Below are positions 23,427 to 31,845 of a stretch of 35,894 nucleotides of DNA, piece by piece. The notes below the pieces were generated by a model. The model saw only the letters and a program-made list of their open reading frames with translations. It searched no databases and had not been told where the DNA came from. The stretch covers positions 1-35,894 of the forward strand of contig CANPWP010000017.1 in assembly GCA_947584595.1 (NCBI GenBank). Reading direction: 5' to 3'. The DNA comes from an uncultured Clostridia bacterium. Lineage in GTDB: Bacteria; Bacillota; Clostridia; Oscillospirales; Acutalibacteraceae. A program made the translations under genes and the position numbers. The first letter of the stretch is position 1. Each line of letters starts with the position of its first letter.

Positions 23427-24044
23427 ATGAGTAAAATTAAAATTTGCGGTATAAAAAGAATAGAGGATATTGAAATCGTCAATAAATACAAACCCGATTA
23501 TATAGGATTTGTATTCTATAAAAACTCAAGATATGTTGATTTTGAAACTGCAAAAAAGCTTAAATCAAAGCTTGATAAGAGTATAAGAACGGTTGGAGTT
23601 TTTGTAAACGAACCTATTGATTTTATAGTTAAGTTATGTATAAGTAATGTTATAGACGCTGTTCAGCTTCACGGTGATGAAGATGACGATTATATCAAAC
23701 AGCTTAGGGCTCGTGTAAAATGCAGAATTATAAAAGCGGTAAGGGTTAAATCTACCGAGCAGATTTTACAGGAAGAGCAGAAAAAATGCGATTTTTTATT
23801 GCTTGATACATACAAAAAGGATGTATACGGCGGAAGCGGACAAAAATTTAACTGGAATTTGATCCCTGATGACCTTGTTAAGGAATATTTCCTTGCAGGA
23901 GGCTTAAATGCAGATAATATTCAGCTTGCAATAAAAATTCTGCATCCTTTTTGTGTAGATGTAAGCTCCTCTGTTGAAACAGACGGAGTCAAAGATGAAC
24001 AAAAAATCAAAGAGATAATAGAAAAGGTTAGGAGTGTAAATTAA
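23427..24044 (+). CDS. trpF: Phosphoribosylanthranilate isomerase
   Basis: A 205-residue TIM-barrel isomerase working between TrpD and TrpC. Signatures: KICGIKR with the catalytic Cys7, YIGFVFYKNSRYV, VGVFVNEP, VQLHGDE, LLDTYKKDVYGGSGQKFNW (catalytic Asp), LAGGLNADN, and VDVSSSVETDGVKD. An in-frame GTG at 23415 overlaps the end of trpC; ATG 23427 gives the usual short N-terminus. Its stop directly abuts the trpB ATG. Confidence 0.95.
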   Translation: MSKIKICGIKRIEDIEIVNKYKPDYIGFVFYKNSRYVDFETAKKLKSKLDKSIRTVGVFVNEPIDFIVKLCISNVIDAVQLHGDEDDDYIKQLRARVKCRIIKAVRVKSTEQILQEEQKKCDFLLLDTYKKDVYGGSGQKFNWNLIPDDLVKEYFLAGGLNADNIQLAIKILHPFCVDVSSSVETDGVKDEQKIKEIIEKVRSVN

Positions 24045-25229
24045 ATGTCAAAGGGTAAATTTGGAATCCACGGCGGTCAGTTTGTTCCCGAAACGCTGAT
24101 GAACGCTGTAAATGAGCTTGAAGAAGCATATAATTATTATAAAAACGACCCTGAATTTATAAAAGAGCTTGACTCTCTTATGAAAGAATACGCAGGCAGA
24201 CCATCTGAGCTTTATTACGCAGATAAAATGACAAGGGATTTAGGCGGAGCAAAAATTTATCTTAAAAGAGAAGATTTAAACCATACCGGTTCCCATAAAA
24301 TCAACAATGTTTTAGGTCAGGTACTGCTTGCTAAAAAGATGGGCAAAAAGCGTGTAATTGCAGAAACAGGCGCAGGACAGCACGGCGTTGCAACTGCAAC
24401 TGTTGCCGCATTTATGGATATGGAATGTGATGTTTATATGGGCAAGGTGGATACCGACCGTCAGGCGCTGAATGTTTACAGAATGAGACTTTTAGGTGCA
24501 AAGGTACACCCCATTACAACAGGCACACAAACTCTTAAAGACGCAGTAAACGAAGCGTTAAGAGAATGGACTGCAAGAGTTGAAGATACCCACTATGTTT
24601 TAGGTTCTGTTATGGGGCCTCATCCGTTCCCCACAATTGTAAGAGATTTCCAGAGCGTAATAGGCAAAGAGGTTAAACGGCAAATCCTTGAAAAAGAGGG
24701 AAAACTCCCTGATGTTGTTATGGCGTGTGTAGGCGGCGGAAGCAATGCAATGGGAATTTTTTATGATTTTATAAATGATAAGAACGTTAAGCTTATTGGA
24801 TGTGAGGCGGCAGGTCTGGGCGTTGATAACCCGAAAAACGCCGCAACCGTTGCAAACGGAAGCCTTGGTATTTTCCACGGTATGAAATCTTATTTTTGTC
24901 AGGACGAATACGGTCAGATTGCGCCTGTTTATTCAATTTCCGCAGGTCTTGATTATCCCGGAATAGGTCCTGAACACGCTAATCTTCACGATACAGGCAG
25001 AGCAGAGTATGTTCCTATTACAGATGAAGAAGCGGTAAGAGCCTTTGAATATTTATCAAGAACAGAAGGTATTATTCCTGCAATTGAAAGCGCCCATGCA
25101 GTAGCCTATGCAATGAAGCTTGCACCGAAAATGAGCAAGGACAAAATTATAGTTATTAATCTTTCAGGCAGAGGGGATAAAGACGTTGCCGCAATAGCAA
25201 GATACAGAGGAGAGGATATTCATGAGTAA
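24045..25229 (+). CDS. trpB: Tryptophan synthase beta subunit
   Basis: A 394-residue PLP enzyme that condenses indole with serine. The N-terminus [14 protein letters not shown] is that of TrpB1. The PLP lysine is Lys85 in [14 protein letters not shown], followed by [28 protein letters not shown], the phosphate-binding [11 protein letters not shown], and [12 protein letters not shown]. All active-site elements are intact. AGGAG in the end of trpF serves the ATG. It overlaps trpA by 8 nt. Confidence 0.97.
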   Translation: MSKGKFGIHGGQFVPETLMNAVNELEEAYNYYKNDPEFIKELDSLMKEYAGRPSELYYADKMTRDLGGAKIYLKREDLNHTGSHKINNVLGQVLLAKKMGKKRVIAETGAGQHGVATATVAAFMDMECDVYMGKVDTDRQALNVYRMRLLGAKVHPITTGTQTLKDAVNEALREWTARVEDTHYVLGSVMGPHPFPTIVRDFQSVIGKEVKRQILEKEGKLPDVVMACVGGGSNAMGIFYDFINDKNVKLIGCEAAGLGVDNPKNAATVANGSLGIFHGMKSYFCQDEYGQIAPVYSISAGLDYPGIGPEHANLHDTGRAEYVPITDEEAVRAFEYLSRTEGIIPAIESAHAVAYAMKLAPKMSKDKIIVINLSGRGDKDVAAIARYRGEDIHE

Positions 25230-25992
25230 AATAAAAGACGCATTTAAAAACGGAAAAGCATTTATTCCTTTTGTTACCGCAGGAGATCCTAACCTTGACG
25301 TAACAAAAAAGCTTATTCTTGCTATGGATAAAAGCGGAGCAGATATTATTGAAATCGGCATACCTTTTTCAGACCCTGTTGCCGAGGGTATCGTAATTCA
25401 ACAGGCGGACGAAAGGGCTCTGTCCGCAGGAACTACAACAGACAAAATTTTTGATATGGTTAAAGAAGTAAGCCCTCAGTGCAGTTGTGCTTTAGCTTTT
25501 ATGACCTACATAAACCCGATTTATGTTTACGGTGTGGATAAATTTATGGAAAATTGCAGTAAAAGCGGAATTTCAGCCGTAATTGTTCCGGATGTTCCTT
25601 TTGAGGAAAAAGCAGAGCTTGCTCCTGCCTGTGAAAAATTCGGAATTGATTTAATCAGCCTTATTGCACCTACATCTAAAGACAGAATTGAAACTATTGC
25701 AAAAGAGGCACAGGGATTTTTGTATTGTGTTTCTTCAATGGGAGTTACAGGTGTAAGAAGTGAAATTACAACAAATATAGGTGAAATGATCGCAACTGTT
25801 AAAAAAGTAAGCGATATTCCCTGCGCAGTAGGCTTTGGTATTTCAACTCCAAAACAAGCGCAGGAGATGGCAAAATATGCAGACGGTGTTATTGTTGGAA
25901 GTGCCATTGTTAAAATTATTGCACAGTACGGCGTAAATTCGGTGAAACCTGTAAGCGAATATGTTAAATCGATGAAGGATGCAATAAGATGA
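25222..25992 (+). CDS. trpA: Tryptophan synthase alpha subunit
   Basis: A 256-residue TIM-barrel subunit that splits indole-3-glycerol phosphate and passes indole to TrpB. It has [64 protein letters not shown], and [14 protein letters not shown]. Glu44 matches the catalytic Glu49 of the enteric enzyme. The residue matching Asp60 is Glu55 (AEG rather than ADG), and GIVIQ replaces the usual GPVIQ. Acidity is kept, so it is probably active. It overlaps trpB at the start and the sirtuin gene at the end (ATGA). Confidence 0.95.
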   Translation: MSKIKDAFKNGKAFIPFVTAGDPNLDVTKKLILAMDKSGADIIEIGIPFSDPVAEGIVIQQADERALSAGTTTDKIFDMVKEVSPQCSCALAFMTYINPIYVYGVDKFMENCSKSGISAVIVPDVPFEEKAELAPACEKFGIDLISLIAPTSKDRIETIAKEAQGFLYCVSSMGVTGVRSEITTNIGEMIATVKKVSDIPCAVGFGISTPKQAQEMAKYADGVIVGSAIVKIIAQYGVNSVKPVSEYVKSMKDAIR

Positions 25993-26711
25993 GCAGTTGT
26001 GAAATTTTGCAAAAAATTATAGATGAAAGCAAAAGCATAGTTTTTTTCGGCGGGGCAGGCGTTTCTACAGAAAGCGGAATACCTGATTTCAGAAGCGTTG
26101 ACGGACTTTATAATCAAAAGTACGATTATCCTCCCGAAGAAATTTTGAGTCATCACTTCTTTATAGAAAACACAGAGGAATTTTACAGATTTTATAAGGA
26201 TAAAATGCTTTGTACTGATGCAGAGCCAAATAATGCACACTTAAAATGTGCAGAGCTTGAAAAAGCAGGAAAATTATCGGCAGTTGTAACCCAGAATATT
26301 GACGGACTCCACCAAAGGGCAGGCAGTAAGAAGGTTTTTGAACTTCACGGTTCTGTTCACAGAAATTACTGTACAAAATGCAGTAAATTTTTTGATGTTG
26401 AGTATATAAAAAATTCAAATGGAGTTCCTTTATGTGATAAATGCGGCGGTATTGTAAAGCCTGACGTTGTTTTGTATGAAGAAGGTCTTGACGATAATAC
26501 AGTAAACGGAGCTTTGCTGGCAATATCAAATGCAGATACTATGATCGTTGCGGGAACAAGCCTTACCGTTTATCCTGCGGCGGGAATGTTGAGATACTTT
26601 AAAGGTAAAAATCTTATTCTTATTAACAGAGATGCGACTCGGTTTGACACCTCTGCCAATTATGTTTTTCGTGATAAGGTTGGGGAACTGCTTTCAAAAA
26701 TAAAGCTTTGA
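25989..26711 (+). CDS. Sir2-family NAD-dependent protein deacylase
   Basis: A 240-residue sirtuin that removes acetyl or other acyl groups from lysines with use of NAD+. The NAD-binding motifs are GAGVSTESGIPDFRS (22-36) and TQNIDGLHQRAGS (101-113); the catalytic His120 is in LHGSVH. A zinc ribbon has Cys128, Cys131, Cys149 and Cys152. KPDVVLYEE, VAGTSLTVYPAAG and LINRD follow. It is the eighth cistron of the trp transcript: its ATG overlaps the trpA stop by four bases, so its translation is coupled to trpA, and a terminator follows. Regulation by the Trp T-box is therefore expected. Function in tryptophan metabolism is unknown. Confidence 0.93.
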   Translation: MSSCEILQKIIDESKSIVFFGGAGVSTESGIPDFRSVDGLYNQKYDYPPEEILSHHFFIENTEEFYRFYKDKMLCTDAEPNNAHLKCAELEKAGKLSAVVTQNIDGLHQRAGSKKVFELHGSVHRNYCTKCSKFFDVEYIKNSNGVPLCDKCGGIVKPDVVLYEEGLDDNTVNGALLAISNADTMIVAGTSLTVYPAAGMLRYFKGKNLILINRDATRFDTSANYVFRDKVGELLSKIKL

Positions 26712-26750
26712 ATTCAGCTTATATAATATGTAATTCTCTTATACGTAAGT

Positions 26751-26780
26751 ACACCATTACGCTTTTTGGCATAATGGTGT
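26751..26780 (+). terminator. Terminator of the trp-sirtuin operon
   Basis: ACACCATTA (26751-26759) pairs with TAATGGTGT (26772-26780), with an inner GC pair and a TTTTT loop, followed by TTTTTATG. Confidence 0.8.
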
Positions 26781-26874
26781 TTTTATGTAAAAAATAAAAT
26801 TTAGTTTTTACTTTTCAAAGCAAAATAATTATGATATATTGTAAAATATTATATAGAAGAAGGGGTTAATAATT

Positions 26875-27690
26875 ATGGCTTATGAAATTATAGCTCTTGA
26901 TATAGACGGAACCTTAACTAATGATGACAAAATAATTACTCAAAAGACTAAAGATATATTAATAAAAATACAGCAAATGGGTAAAAAGATTGTAATTGCA
27001 ACAGGCAGACACCCTTACGGCGTAATTCCCTATGCAGAGGAATTGGAGCTTAAAAAATACGGTGGATATCTTTTATGCTTTAACGGAGGTATGATTGTTA
27101 AGGTAACAAAAAATGGATTTGAAACAGTATATTCAAAGGATTTTCCCAATGAATATATTCCCATTGTGTGTGAAATTGTAAAAAACTCGAATATAACAGT
27201 CAATACTTTTAAAAAAGATTTAATTGTTGCAGACCAAAAGGTAAATAAATATACTAATGTTGAACCTAATATTACAAAGCTCCCTTTTATACAGGTAAAA
27301 GATTTTGTAAAATATGTAGATTTTCCTGTCAATAAACTGCTTTTGGCAGGTGAACCTGAAGAAATTGATAAATATGAGCAAACCATAAAATATTATCTTG
27401 ACGGAAAGGCGGATGTTTTTAAAAGTGCACCCTTCTTTTTAGAAGTTGTTCCTCTTGGAGTCAATAAGGGCGCAAGTCTTGATCCTCTTCTTAAAAAAAT
27501 GAATTTTACAAGAAAAAATCTTATTGCCTGCGGAGACAGTTACAACGATATTACAATGATTGGCTATGCGGGTTTAGGCGTTGCTATGGAAAATGCCGAA
27601 GATGATGTTAAAAAAATTGCAAATTATATAACGTCCTCTAATAATGACGACGGCATTTATGAGGTTGTAGAAAAATATATGCTTAAATAA
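26875..27690 (+). CDS. Cof-type HAD-superfamily phosphatase
   Basis: A 271-residue type IIB HAD hydrolase. Motif I is ALDIDGTLTND (nucleophile Asp8 or 9, acid Asp two residues on); motif II is VIATGRHPYG. The large alpha/beta cap (about 85-190) includes LCFNGGMIV. Lys in GVNKGASLDPLL is motif III, and ACGDSYNDITMIGYAG is motif IV. Such enzymes dephosphorylate sugar phosphates, FMN or PLP with overlapping specificity. GGGG lies about 10 nt before the ATG; a possible promoter is TTTTCA, 17 bp, TATATT upstream. It stands alone. Confidence 0.85.
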   Translation: MAYEIIALDIDGTLTNDDKIITQKTKDILIKIQQMGKKIVIATGRHPYGVIPYAEELELKKYGGYLLCFNGGMIVKVTKNGFETVYSKDFPNEYIPIVCEIVKNSNITVNTFKKDLIVADQKVNKYTNVEPNITKLPFIQVKDFVKYVDFPVNKLLLAGEPEEIDKYEQTIKYYLDGKADVFKSAPFFLEVVPLGVNKGASLDPLLKKMNFTRKNLIACGDSYNDITMIGYAGLGVAMENAEDDVKKIANYITSSNNDDGIYEVVEKYMLK

Positions 27691-27763
27691 TCAGGTTGTA
27701 TAAATTTAAGACTCGGTGTTTGTTTTGATTATTATGTTTATAACCAATGTAAGAATTTATAAG

Positions 27764-27794
27764 TAATAAAATTCATAACCTTTTGCATATAAAT
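27764..27794 (+). promoter_or_regulatory. Candidate sigma-E-type promoter of spoIIID
   Basis: CATATAAAT (27786-27794) fits the sigma-E -10 pattern (CATAyAnT). TAATAAA (27764-27770), about 15 bp upstream, is a weak -35 candidate. The match is modest; support comes mainly from sigma-E control of spoIIID in Bacillus. Confidence 0.35.
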
Positions 27795-27823
27795 TAACAA
27801 ATCCATTATTGGAGGGTTTGTAT

Positions 27824-28087
27824 GTGAAAGGTATAGTGGAAGAAAGAGCTGTTGAGCTCGGCGAATACATAATTGAAAGCAAGGCAACTGTAAGAAGTGC
27901 GGCAAAAAAATTTGGTATCAGCAAAAGCACGGTTCATAAGGATATTACCGAAAGATTAAAGCGGATTAACCCTGCTCTTGCGAGAGAAGCAAGGAAAGTA
28001 TTGGACATTAATAAGTCTGAACGCCACATCAGAGGCGGTATGGCTACTAAAGAAAAATATCTGCATAATCATCTTAAGTTACGGTGA
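27824..28087 (+). CDS. spoIIID: Sporulation transcriptional regulator SpoIIID
   Basis: An 87-residue DNA-binding protein of the mother-cell sporulation programme, which acts with sigma-E to switch genes on and off before sigma-K. The body matches SpoIIID closely: VEERAVELGEYIIESKATVR, the HTH AAKKFGISKSTVHKDITERL, then INPALAREARKVLD and the basic RHIRGGMATKEKY tail. GGAGGG at 27811-27816 stands 7 nt before GTG 27824, the probable start; TTG codons at 27809 and 27818 fall in or too near the ribosome site. Its presence says the host can form endospores or descends from one that could. Confidence 0.93.
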   Translation: MKGIVEERAVELGEYIIESKATVRSAAKKFGISKSTVHKDITERLKRINPALAREARKVLDINKSERHIRGGMATKEKYLHNHLKLR

Positions 28088-28119
28088 TTTATAGTATAAG
28101 AAATTTAAAAGATAAAGGG

Positions 28120-28153
28120 CAGCTATTTGCGTTAAACAAATAGCTGTTTTTTT
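28120..28153 (+). terminator. Terminator of spoIIID
   Basis: CAGCTATTTG (28120-28129) pairs perfectly with CAAATAGCTG (28137-28146), followed by seven T. Confidence 0.88.
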
Positions 28154-28189
28154 GTATAAATATTTTCAGTTATAACAAATTTATCCGAC

Positions 28190-28218
28190 TTTACAATTAA
28201 ACCTTTTGGTAGTATAAT
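28190..28218 (+). promoter_or_regulatory. Promoter of the aminotransferase-M23 unit
   Basis: TTTACA (28190-28195), a 17-bp spacer and TATAAT (28213-28218), giving a leader of about 76 nt. Confidence 0.75.
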
Positions 28219-28269
28219 AAAATTGCATATTTATTATGATTTGAAAAATTACTGCCATCGGCAAATAAT

Positions 28270-28295
28270 AAAATTCCTTTTGTAAGGAGAATTTT
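28270..28295 (+). promoter_or_regulatory. Hairpin that can mask the aminotransferase ribosome site
   Basis: AAAATTCCTT (28270-28279) can pair with AAGGAGAATTTT (28284-28295) with a two-base bulge and a 4-nt loop. The AAGGAG in the right arm is the Shine-Dalgarno for the ATG at 28301. Confidence 0.45.
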
Positions 28296-28300
28296 AAATT

Positions 28301-29509
28301 ATGAAAAAAATAATTCCTTTTTCACCTCCTGATATTTCACAGGCAGAAATTGATGCGGTCGTAGAAGTTTTAAAATCAGGCTGGATTACAACAGGTCCTA
28401 AAACAAAATTGTTTGAACAGAAGATTGCAGATTATTGTAATGTGGGACGTGCAATTTGCCTGTCATCTCAAACAGCCTGTGCAGAAATGACTTTAAGAAT
28501 TTTAGGCGTAGGTCCGGGAGACGAGGTAATTATCCCTGCTTACACATATACGGCTACCGCTTCAATTATTTATCATGTGGGAGCAACACCAGTGATGATA
28601 GACTGTGCAAAAGATTCCTATGAGATGGATTACGAAAAAATGGAAGATGCCATCAACGAGCGGACAAAGGTTGTTGTTCCTGTCGATTTAGCCGGTGTTG
28701 TATGTGATTATGATAAAATTTATGAAGCAGTAAGAAATAAAAGAGAAATTTTTCAGCCTGCAAGTTCTTTTCAGGATTTGCTGGGACGAGTTATTGTAAT
28801 GAGCGATGCTGCCCATGCTTTCGGAGCGCAATGGCACGGAAAAATGTGCGGAGAAATCGCAGATTTTACGAATTTCAGTTTTCATGCAGTTAAAAATATG
28901 ACAACTGCGGAAGGCGGTGCGGCTGTACATAAGCTGCGTTCAAGAATTGATGAAGAAGGTCTTTACAAGCAATATATGCTGTGGTCGCTTCATGGTCAAA
29001 CTAAAGATGCATATGCAAAAAACAAGGGCAGCTCATGGGAATATGATGTTGTTGATACCCAGTACAAATGCAATATGTCCGATATAACGGCGGCTTTAGG
29101 TTTGGCTCAGCTTGAAAGATATGATAAAATGCTTGACCGCCGTCACTTTTTAATAAAAAAATATAACGAAGCATTCAAGGATCTGCCGATCGGTGTATTG
29201 AATCATCAGGACAAAGACCACAGAAGCAGCGGACATCTTTACTTTGTTCGTTTTCTTGAAAGAGATTCGGAATTCAGAAATAAGTTTTTTAACAAAATGG
29301 CAGAGAACGGCATTATGTGTAATGTTCACTTTAAACCCCTGCCGATGTTTACTGCATATAAAAATCACGGGTTTGATATTAATGATTATCCGAACGCTTA
29401 TAAAATGCATGAAAATCAGATGACGCTGCCTCTTAATACTACTCTTTCGGATGAGGATTCAGATTATGTGATTGATACATTTATAAAGGTTTATAATCAA
29501 TTGAAATAA
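28301..29509 (+). CDS. DegT/DnrJ/EryC1/StrS-family PLP aminotransferase
   Basis: A 402-residue sugar aminotransferase of the DegT family. It shows IPFSPPDISQAEIDAV at the start, SGWITTGPKTKLFEQ, the PLP-phosphate strand SSQTACAEM, PGDEVIIPAYTYTATA, MSDAAHAFGA (the Asp contacts the PLP nitrogen), and the PLP lysine Lys198 in FSFHAVKNMTTAEGGA. The C-terminal half has YKCNMSDITAALGLAQL and VHFKPLPMF. A longer loop lies between VCDYDKIYEA and MSDAAHA. The family makes amino sugars for surface glycans and antibiotics, but no nucleotide-sugar genes are adjacent, so the substrate is open. The M23 gene follows 18 nt after its stop. Confidence 0.88.
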   Translation: MKKIIPFSPPDISQAEIDAVVEVLKSGWITTGPKTKLFEQKIADYCNVGRAICLSSQTACAEMTLRILGVGPGDEVIIPAYTYTATASIIYHVGATPVMIDCAKDSYEMDYEKMEDAINERTKVVVPVDLAGVVCDYDKIYEAVRNKREIFQPASSFQDLLGRVIVMSDAAHAFGAQWHGKMCGEIADFTNFSFHAVKNMTTAEGGAAVHKLRSRIDEEGLYKQYMLWSLHGQTKDAYAKNKGSSWEYDVVDTQYKCNMSDITAALGLAQLERYDKMLDRRHFLIKKYNEAFKDLPIGVLNHQDKDHRSSGHLYFVRFLERDSEFRNKFFNKMAENGIMCNVHFKPLPMFTAYKNHGFDINDYPNAYKMHENQMTLPLNTTLSDEDSDYVIDTFIKVYNQLK

Positions 29510-29527
29510 ATTTTGGGAGGCTTTAAA

Positions 29528-30727
29528 TTGAAACGCAGGCATTTTCAAAAATTAACTGTTTGTGTTGTACTGTGTTTATCAATAATTATATTTTCCTCAG
29601 CAGGAGCATTTCCCTTAAACTCTGCAATTGCCGCTGATACAAGTGAGCTTAATGAGCTTCAGAGACAAAGTCAGGAAATTGAAGAAAAACAGCAGGAAGT
29701 TGACAAAAAACTTGAAGAGGCAAGAAAAGATATTGAAAATCAGGAAAAACTCAGGGAAACCTTAGAAGAAAAAATTTCTTCTGTTGAGGATAAAATAGAT
29801 AATCTCAATAAAACCATTACTGAGTATAATAATCAAATCGACAGTTTGCAGACTGATATTGACGCTAAAGAGGCTCAAATTGATGATGATTATGATAAAC
29901 TGAAACAGAGGCTGAGAATTATCTATATGGCAGGAGATGTATCTTCAATAGAAATCATTTTAGGAGCAAAAAGCTTTGATGATTTTATTGATAAGGTTGA
30001 TCTTGTTAAAACCCTCGGAGCTGCTGACGAAAAGCTCATAAATGAACTTCAGGACGCAATTTCAGATATTAACAAGAAAAAGACAAAGGTTGAAAAAGAC
30101 AGAGATAAAGTTAATGAACAGAAAAAAGTGCTGGAGAAAAACAGAACAGAGCTTGAAAATTTGCAGGAAGAATGTGATAAGCTTATTGAAGACTTAAGAG
30201 CAAGTACAGATGAGTTATCCTCAAATAATGAAAAATATGATAATGAGAAAAAACAGCTTGAGGAAAAAATTACAAACTGGTTTAAAAGTTATTTTGCTGC
30301 AAACGGCGACCAGATTCTCCCGTCTGATACATCCGCAGGAAGTTATGCCTGGCCTGCACCGTATTGCGATGTTATAACAACGGAATTCGGCGATGACGGT
30401 CATAACGGTATGGACATAGCCTGTAACGGAAGTGCCTATGGACTTCCCATAGTAGCCGCACAAGACGGAACTGTAGCCATAGTAAACCGAACGGACGAAT
30501 GGGGCTCAGGCTGGGGATATTATATTATGATAGACCACGGCGGCAGTTTTGCAACGTTGTATGCTCATTGCAGTATTATAGTTGCAGAAGCAGGAGAAAC
30601 GGTTAAAAAGGGACAGATTATAGGTTATATCGGAAATACAGGCAGATCGTATGGTGCTCATCTGCATTTTGAATATTGGTATAACGGTCAAAGATATAAT
30701 CCAAGATATGCTCTTGGAATGACATAA
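29528..30727 (+). CDS. M23 metallopeptidase with N-terminal coiled coil (EnvC-like)
   Basis: A 399-residue exported protein. A signal peptide (basic KRRHFQK, then a hydrophobic core to about residue 35, cleavage near SAIAA) is followed by about 220 residues of coiled coil (LNELQRQSQEIEEKQQEVDK and onward). The C-terminal domain (about 270-399) is a LytM/M23 endopeptidase: His292 and Asp296 in GHNGMDIACNG, His347 in TLYAHCS, and His380 in GAHLHFEYW, the full zinc set. It either cuts peptide cross-links or, as for EnvC-type proteins, controls amidases. GGGAGG lies 7 nt before TTG 29528, the likely start; the in-frame TTG at 29513 overlaps that site. Probably co-transcribed with the aminotransferase gene. 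Confidence 0.9.
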   Translation: MKRRHFQKLTVCVVLCLSIIIFSSAGAFPLNSAIAADTSELNELQRQSQEIEEKQQEVDKKLEEARKDIENQEKLRETLEEKISSVEDKIDNLNKTITEYNNQIDSLQTDIDAKEAQIDDDYDKLKQRLRIIYMAGDVSSIEIILGAKSFDDFIDKVDLVKTLGAADEKLINELQDAISDINKKKTKVEKDRDKVNEQKKVLEKNRTELENLQEECDKLIEDLRASTDELSSNNEKYDNEKKQLEEKITNWFKSYFAANGDQILPSDTSAGSYAWPAPYCDVITTEFGDDGHNGMDIACNGSAYGLPIVAAQDGTVAIVNRTDEWGSGWGYYIMIDHGGSFATLYAHCSIIVAEAGETVKKGQIIGYIGNTGRSYGAHLHFEYWYNGQRYNPRYALGMT

Positions 30728-30731
30728 AGTG

Positions 30732-30760
30732 AAAGTCAACCAAATTTTTGGTTGACTTTT
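30732..30760 (+). terminator. Terminator of the M23 gene
   Basis: AAAGTCAACCAA pairs with TTGGTTGACTTT around a short T loop, followed by T, then directly by repeat copy 3. Confidence 0.85.
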
Positions 30761-30841
30761 TACTTTATAGGAAATTGACCGGCAACAGTCGGGCATAAAA
30801 GGCATTAAAAAAGGGTACTGTCTGCCCGGGTATGTTCAGCA
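30761..30841 (+). repeat. Terminator-linked interspersed repeat, copy 3
   Basis: Begins TACTTTATAGGAAATTG in the terminator T-tract, then CAACAGTCGGGCATAAAA, an AT-rich stretch, and CTGTCTGCCCGGGTATGTTC. CGGGCA and TGCCCG within it can pair. Same block order and orientation relative to the upstream terminator as copies 1 and 2. Confidence 0.65.
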
Positions 30842-30907
30842 CACCGGTTGATTTATATTTAAAATTTTATAAATTCAGTTATATTGTTTCGACAAAATTC
30901 ATTAAAT

Positions 30908-30936
30908 TTGCTTTTTTAACAGGTTTATTATATAAT
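30908..30936 (+). promoter_or_regulatory. Promoter of the SleB-like gene
   Basis: TTGCTT (30908-30913), a 17-bp spacer and TATAAT (30931-30936), 42 nt before the ATG at 30979. This excludes a longer open frame that begins at 30832. Confidence 0.65.
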
Positions 30937-30978
30937 TATCGTGTATTTGGAAAATTAAGGAAGTTCTGGAGGTTTAAA

Positions 30979-31815
30979 ATGAAGAAACCTATAGAATCAA
31001 AAATTAATATGATACTGATAATTGTACTATGTTTATTAATTGTTTTCCTTGTAATACAAAGTGTTTTTAAAGGATGTTCAGTTAATAGCATAAGACCTGA
31101 ATCACAGTACAGAGTTTATGCAACACCTGATTATTCAACCATAGACCAAGTGCTCACCAGAGTTACGGAACCGGTATCGGAAACTCAAAATCCAACTGTT
31201 GAAGATACAACGAAGAAGAAAACCGAGAAAACAACTAAAGAAAAAGAAGAAAAATCAACAACAAAAAAATCAAAGTCTAAAGCTGAACCTACAGAAAAAA
31301 AGGAAGAAACAACAGAAGTTACCACAGAGGAAGAAACCCTGTATTATGCAACTGTTATGACAATGGAAACAACAGCCACATTGCAGGAACAGTGGGACGA
31401 GGGGTATATTGTAGCTATAGATTATCCCGATAAAACTTATAAAACCTTCCATGTTGAGCTTACGGAAAAAGACAGAGATGTTCTGGAGCATTTGTGTATG
31501 GGAGAATTTGGCTCGGGGGGATTTATAGGAGCGGCATTAATTGCGCAGTGTGTTAAGGACGCAATGTGTTTTGACGGATATGAAACGGTTGAAGATGTAA
31601 GAGTCAACTGTAAATATGACGCTTCACTTGATAATACTCCCTCACAGGAAGTAAAAAATGCAGTTTCATATATTTTTGACTATGACCAGTCGGCAGTTCA
31701 GCATAGATTAATGTATATGTATAATCCCTACATAGTCTACAGTGAATTTCACGAAGGCCAAAACTATATTTTAACATATGGCGATGTAAGATTTTTTGAC
31801 CGTTGGGGTTATTAA
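30979..31815 (+). CDS. Membrane-anchored protein with a SleB-like (cell wall hydrolase) domain
   Basis: A 278-residue protein. Residues about 10-32 form one membrane helix (MILIIVLCLLIVFLVIQSVF), leaving the rest outside. A Thr/Lys/Glu-rich low-complexity linker covers about 70-120 (TKKKTEKTTKEKEEKSTTKK). The C-terminal 130 residues resemble a diverged SleB/Hydrolase_2 domain: LTEKDRDVLEHLCMGEFGSG, with the Glu that is catalytic in the family, FIGAALIAQCVKDAM, and the end SEFHEGQNYILTYGDVRFFD. SleB enzymes cut peptidoglycan in spore germination and wall turnover. Similarity is recalled from motif layout and is weaker than for other calls. GGAGG stands 6 nt before the ATG. Confidence 0.6.
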   Translation: MKKPIESKINMILIIVLCLLIVFLVIQSVFKGCSVNSIRPESQYRVYATPDYSTIDQVLTRVTEPVSETQNPTVEDTTKKKTEKTTKEKEEKSTTKKSKSKAEPTEKKEETTEVTTEEETLYYATVMTMETTATLQEQWDEGYIVAIDYPDKTYKTFHVELTEKDRDVLEHLCMGEFGSGGFIGAALIAQCVKDAMCFDGYETVEDVRVNCKYDASLDNTPSQEVKNAVSYIFDYDQSAVQHRLMYMYNPYIVYSEFHEGQNYILTYGDVRFFDRWGY

Positions 31816-31845
31816 TACAAAGTTATAAATTAGACCTTTATATAG

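Noticed and set aside
25527..26240. 237-codon open frame on the minus strand across the trpA-sirtuin junction
   Set aside because: Both plus-strand genes are certain; the minus frame is a shadow without motif or start signals.
29513..29530. Earlier start of the M23 gene at TTG 29513
   Set aside because: The codon overlaps the GGGAGG ribosome site, which sits at the right distance for TTG 29528.
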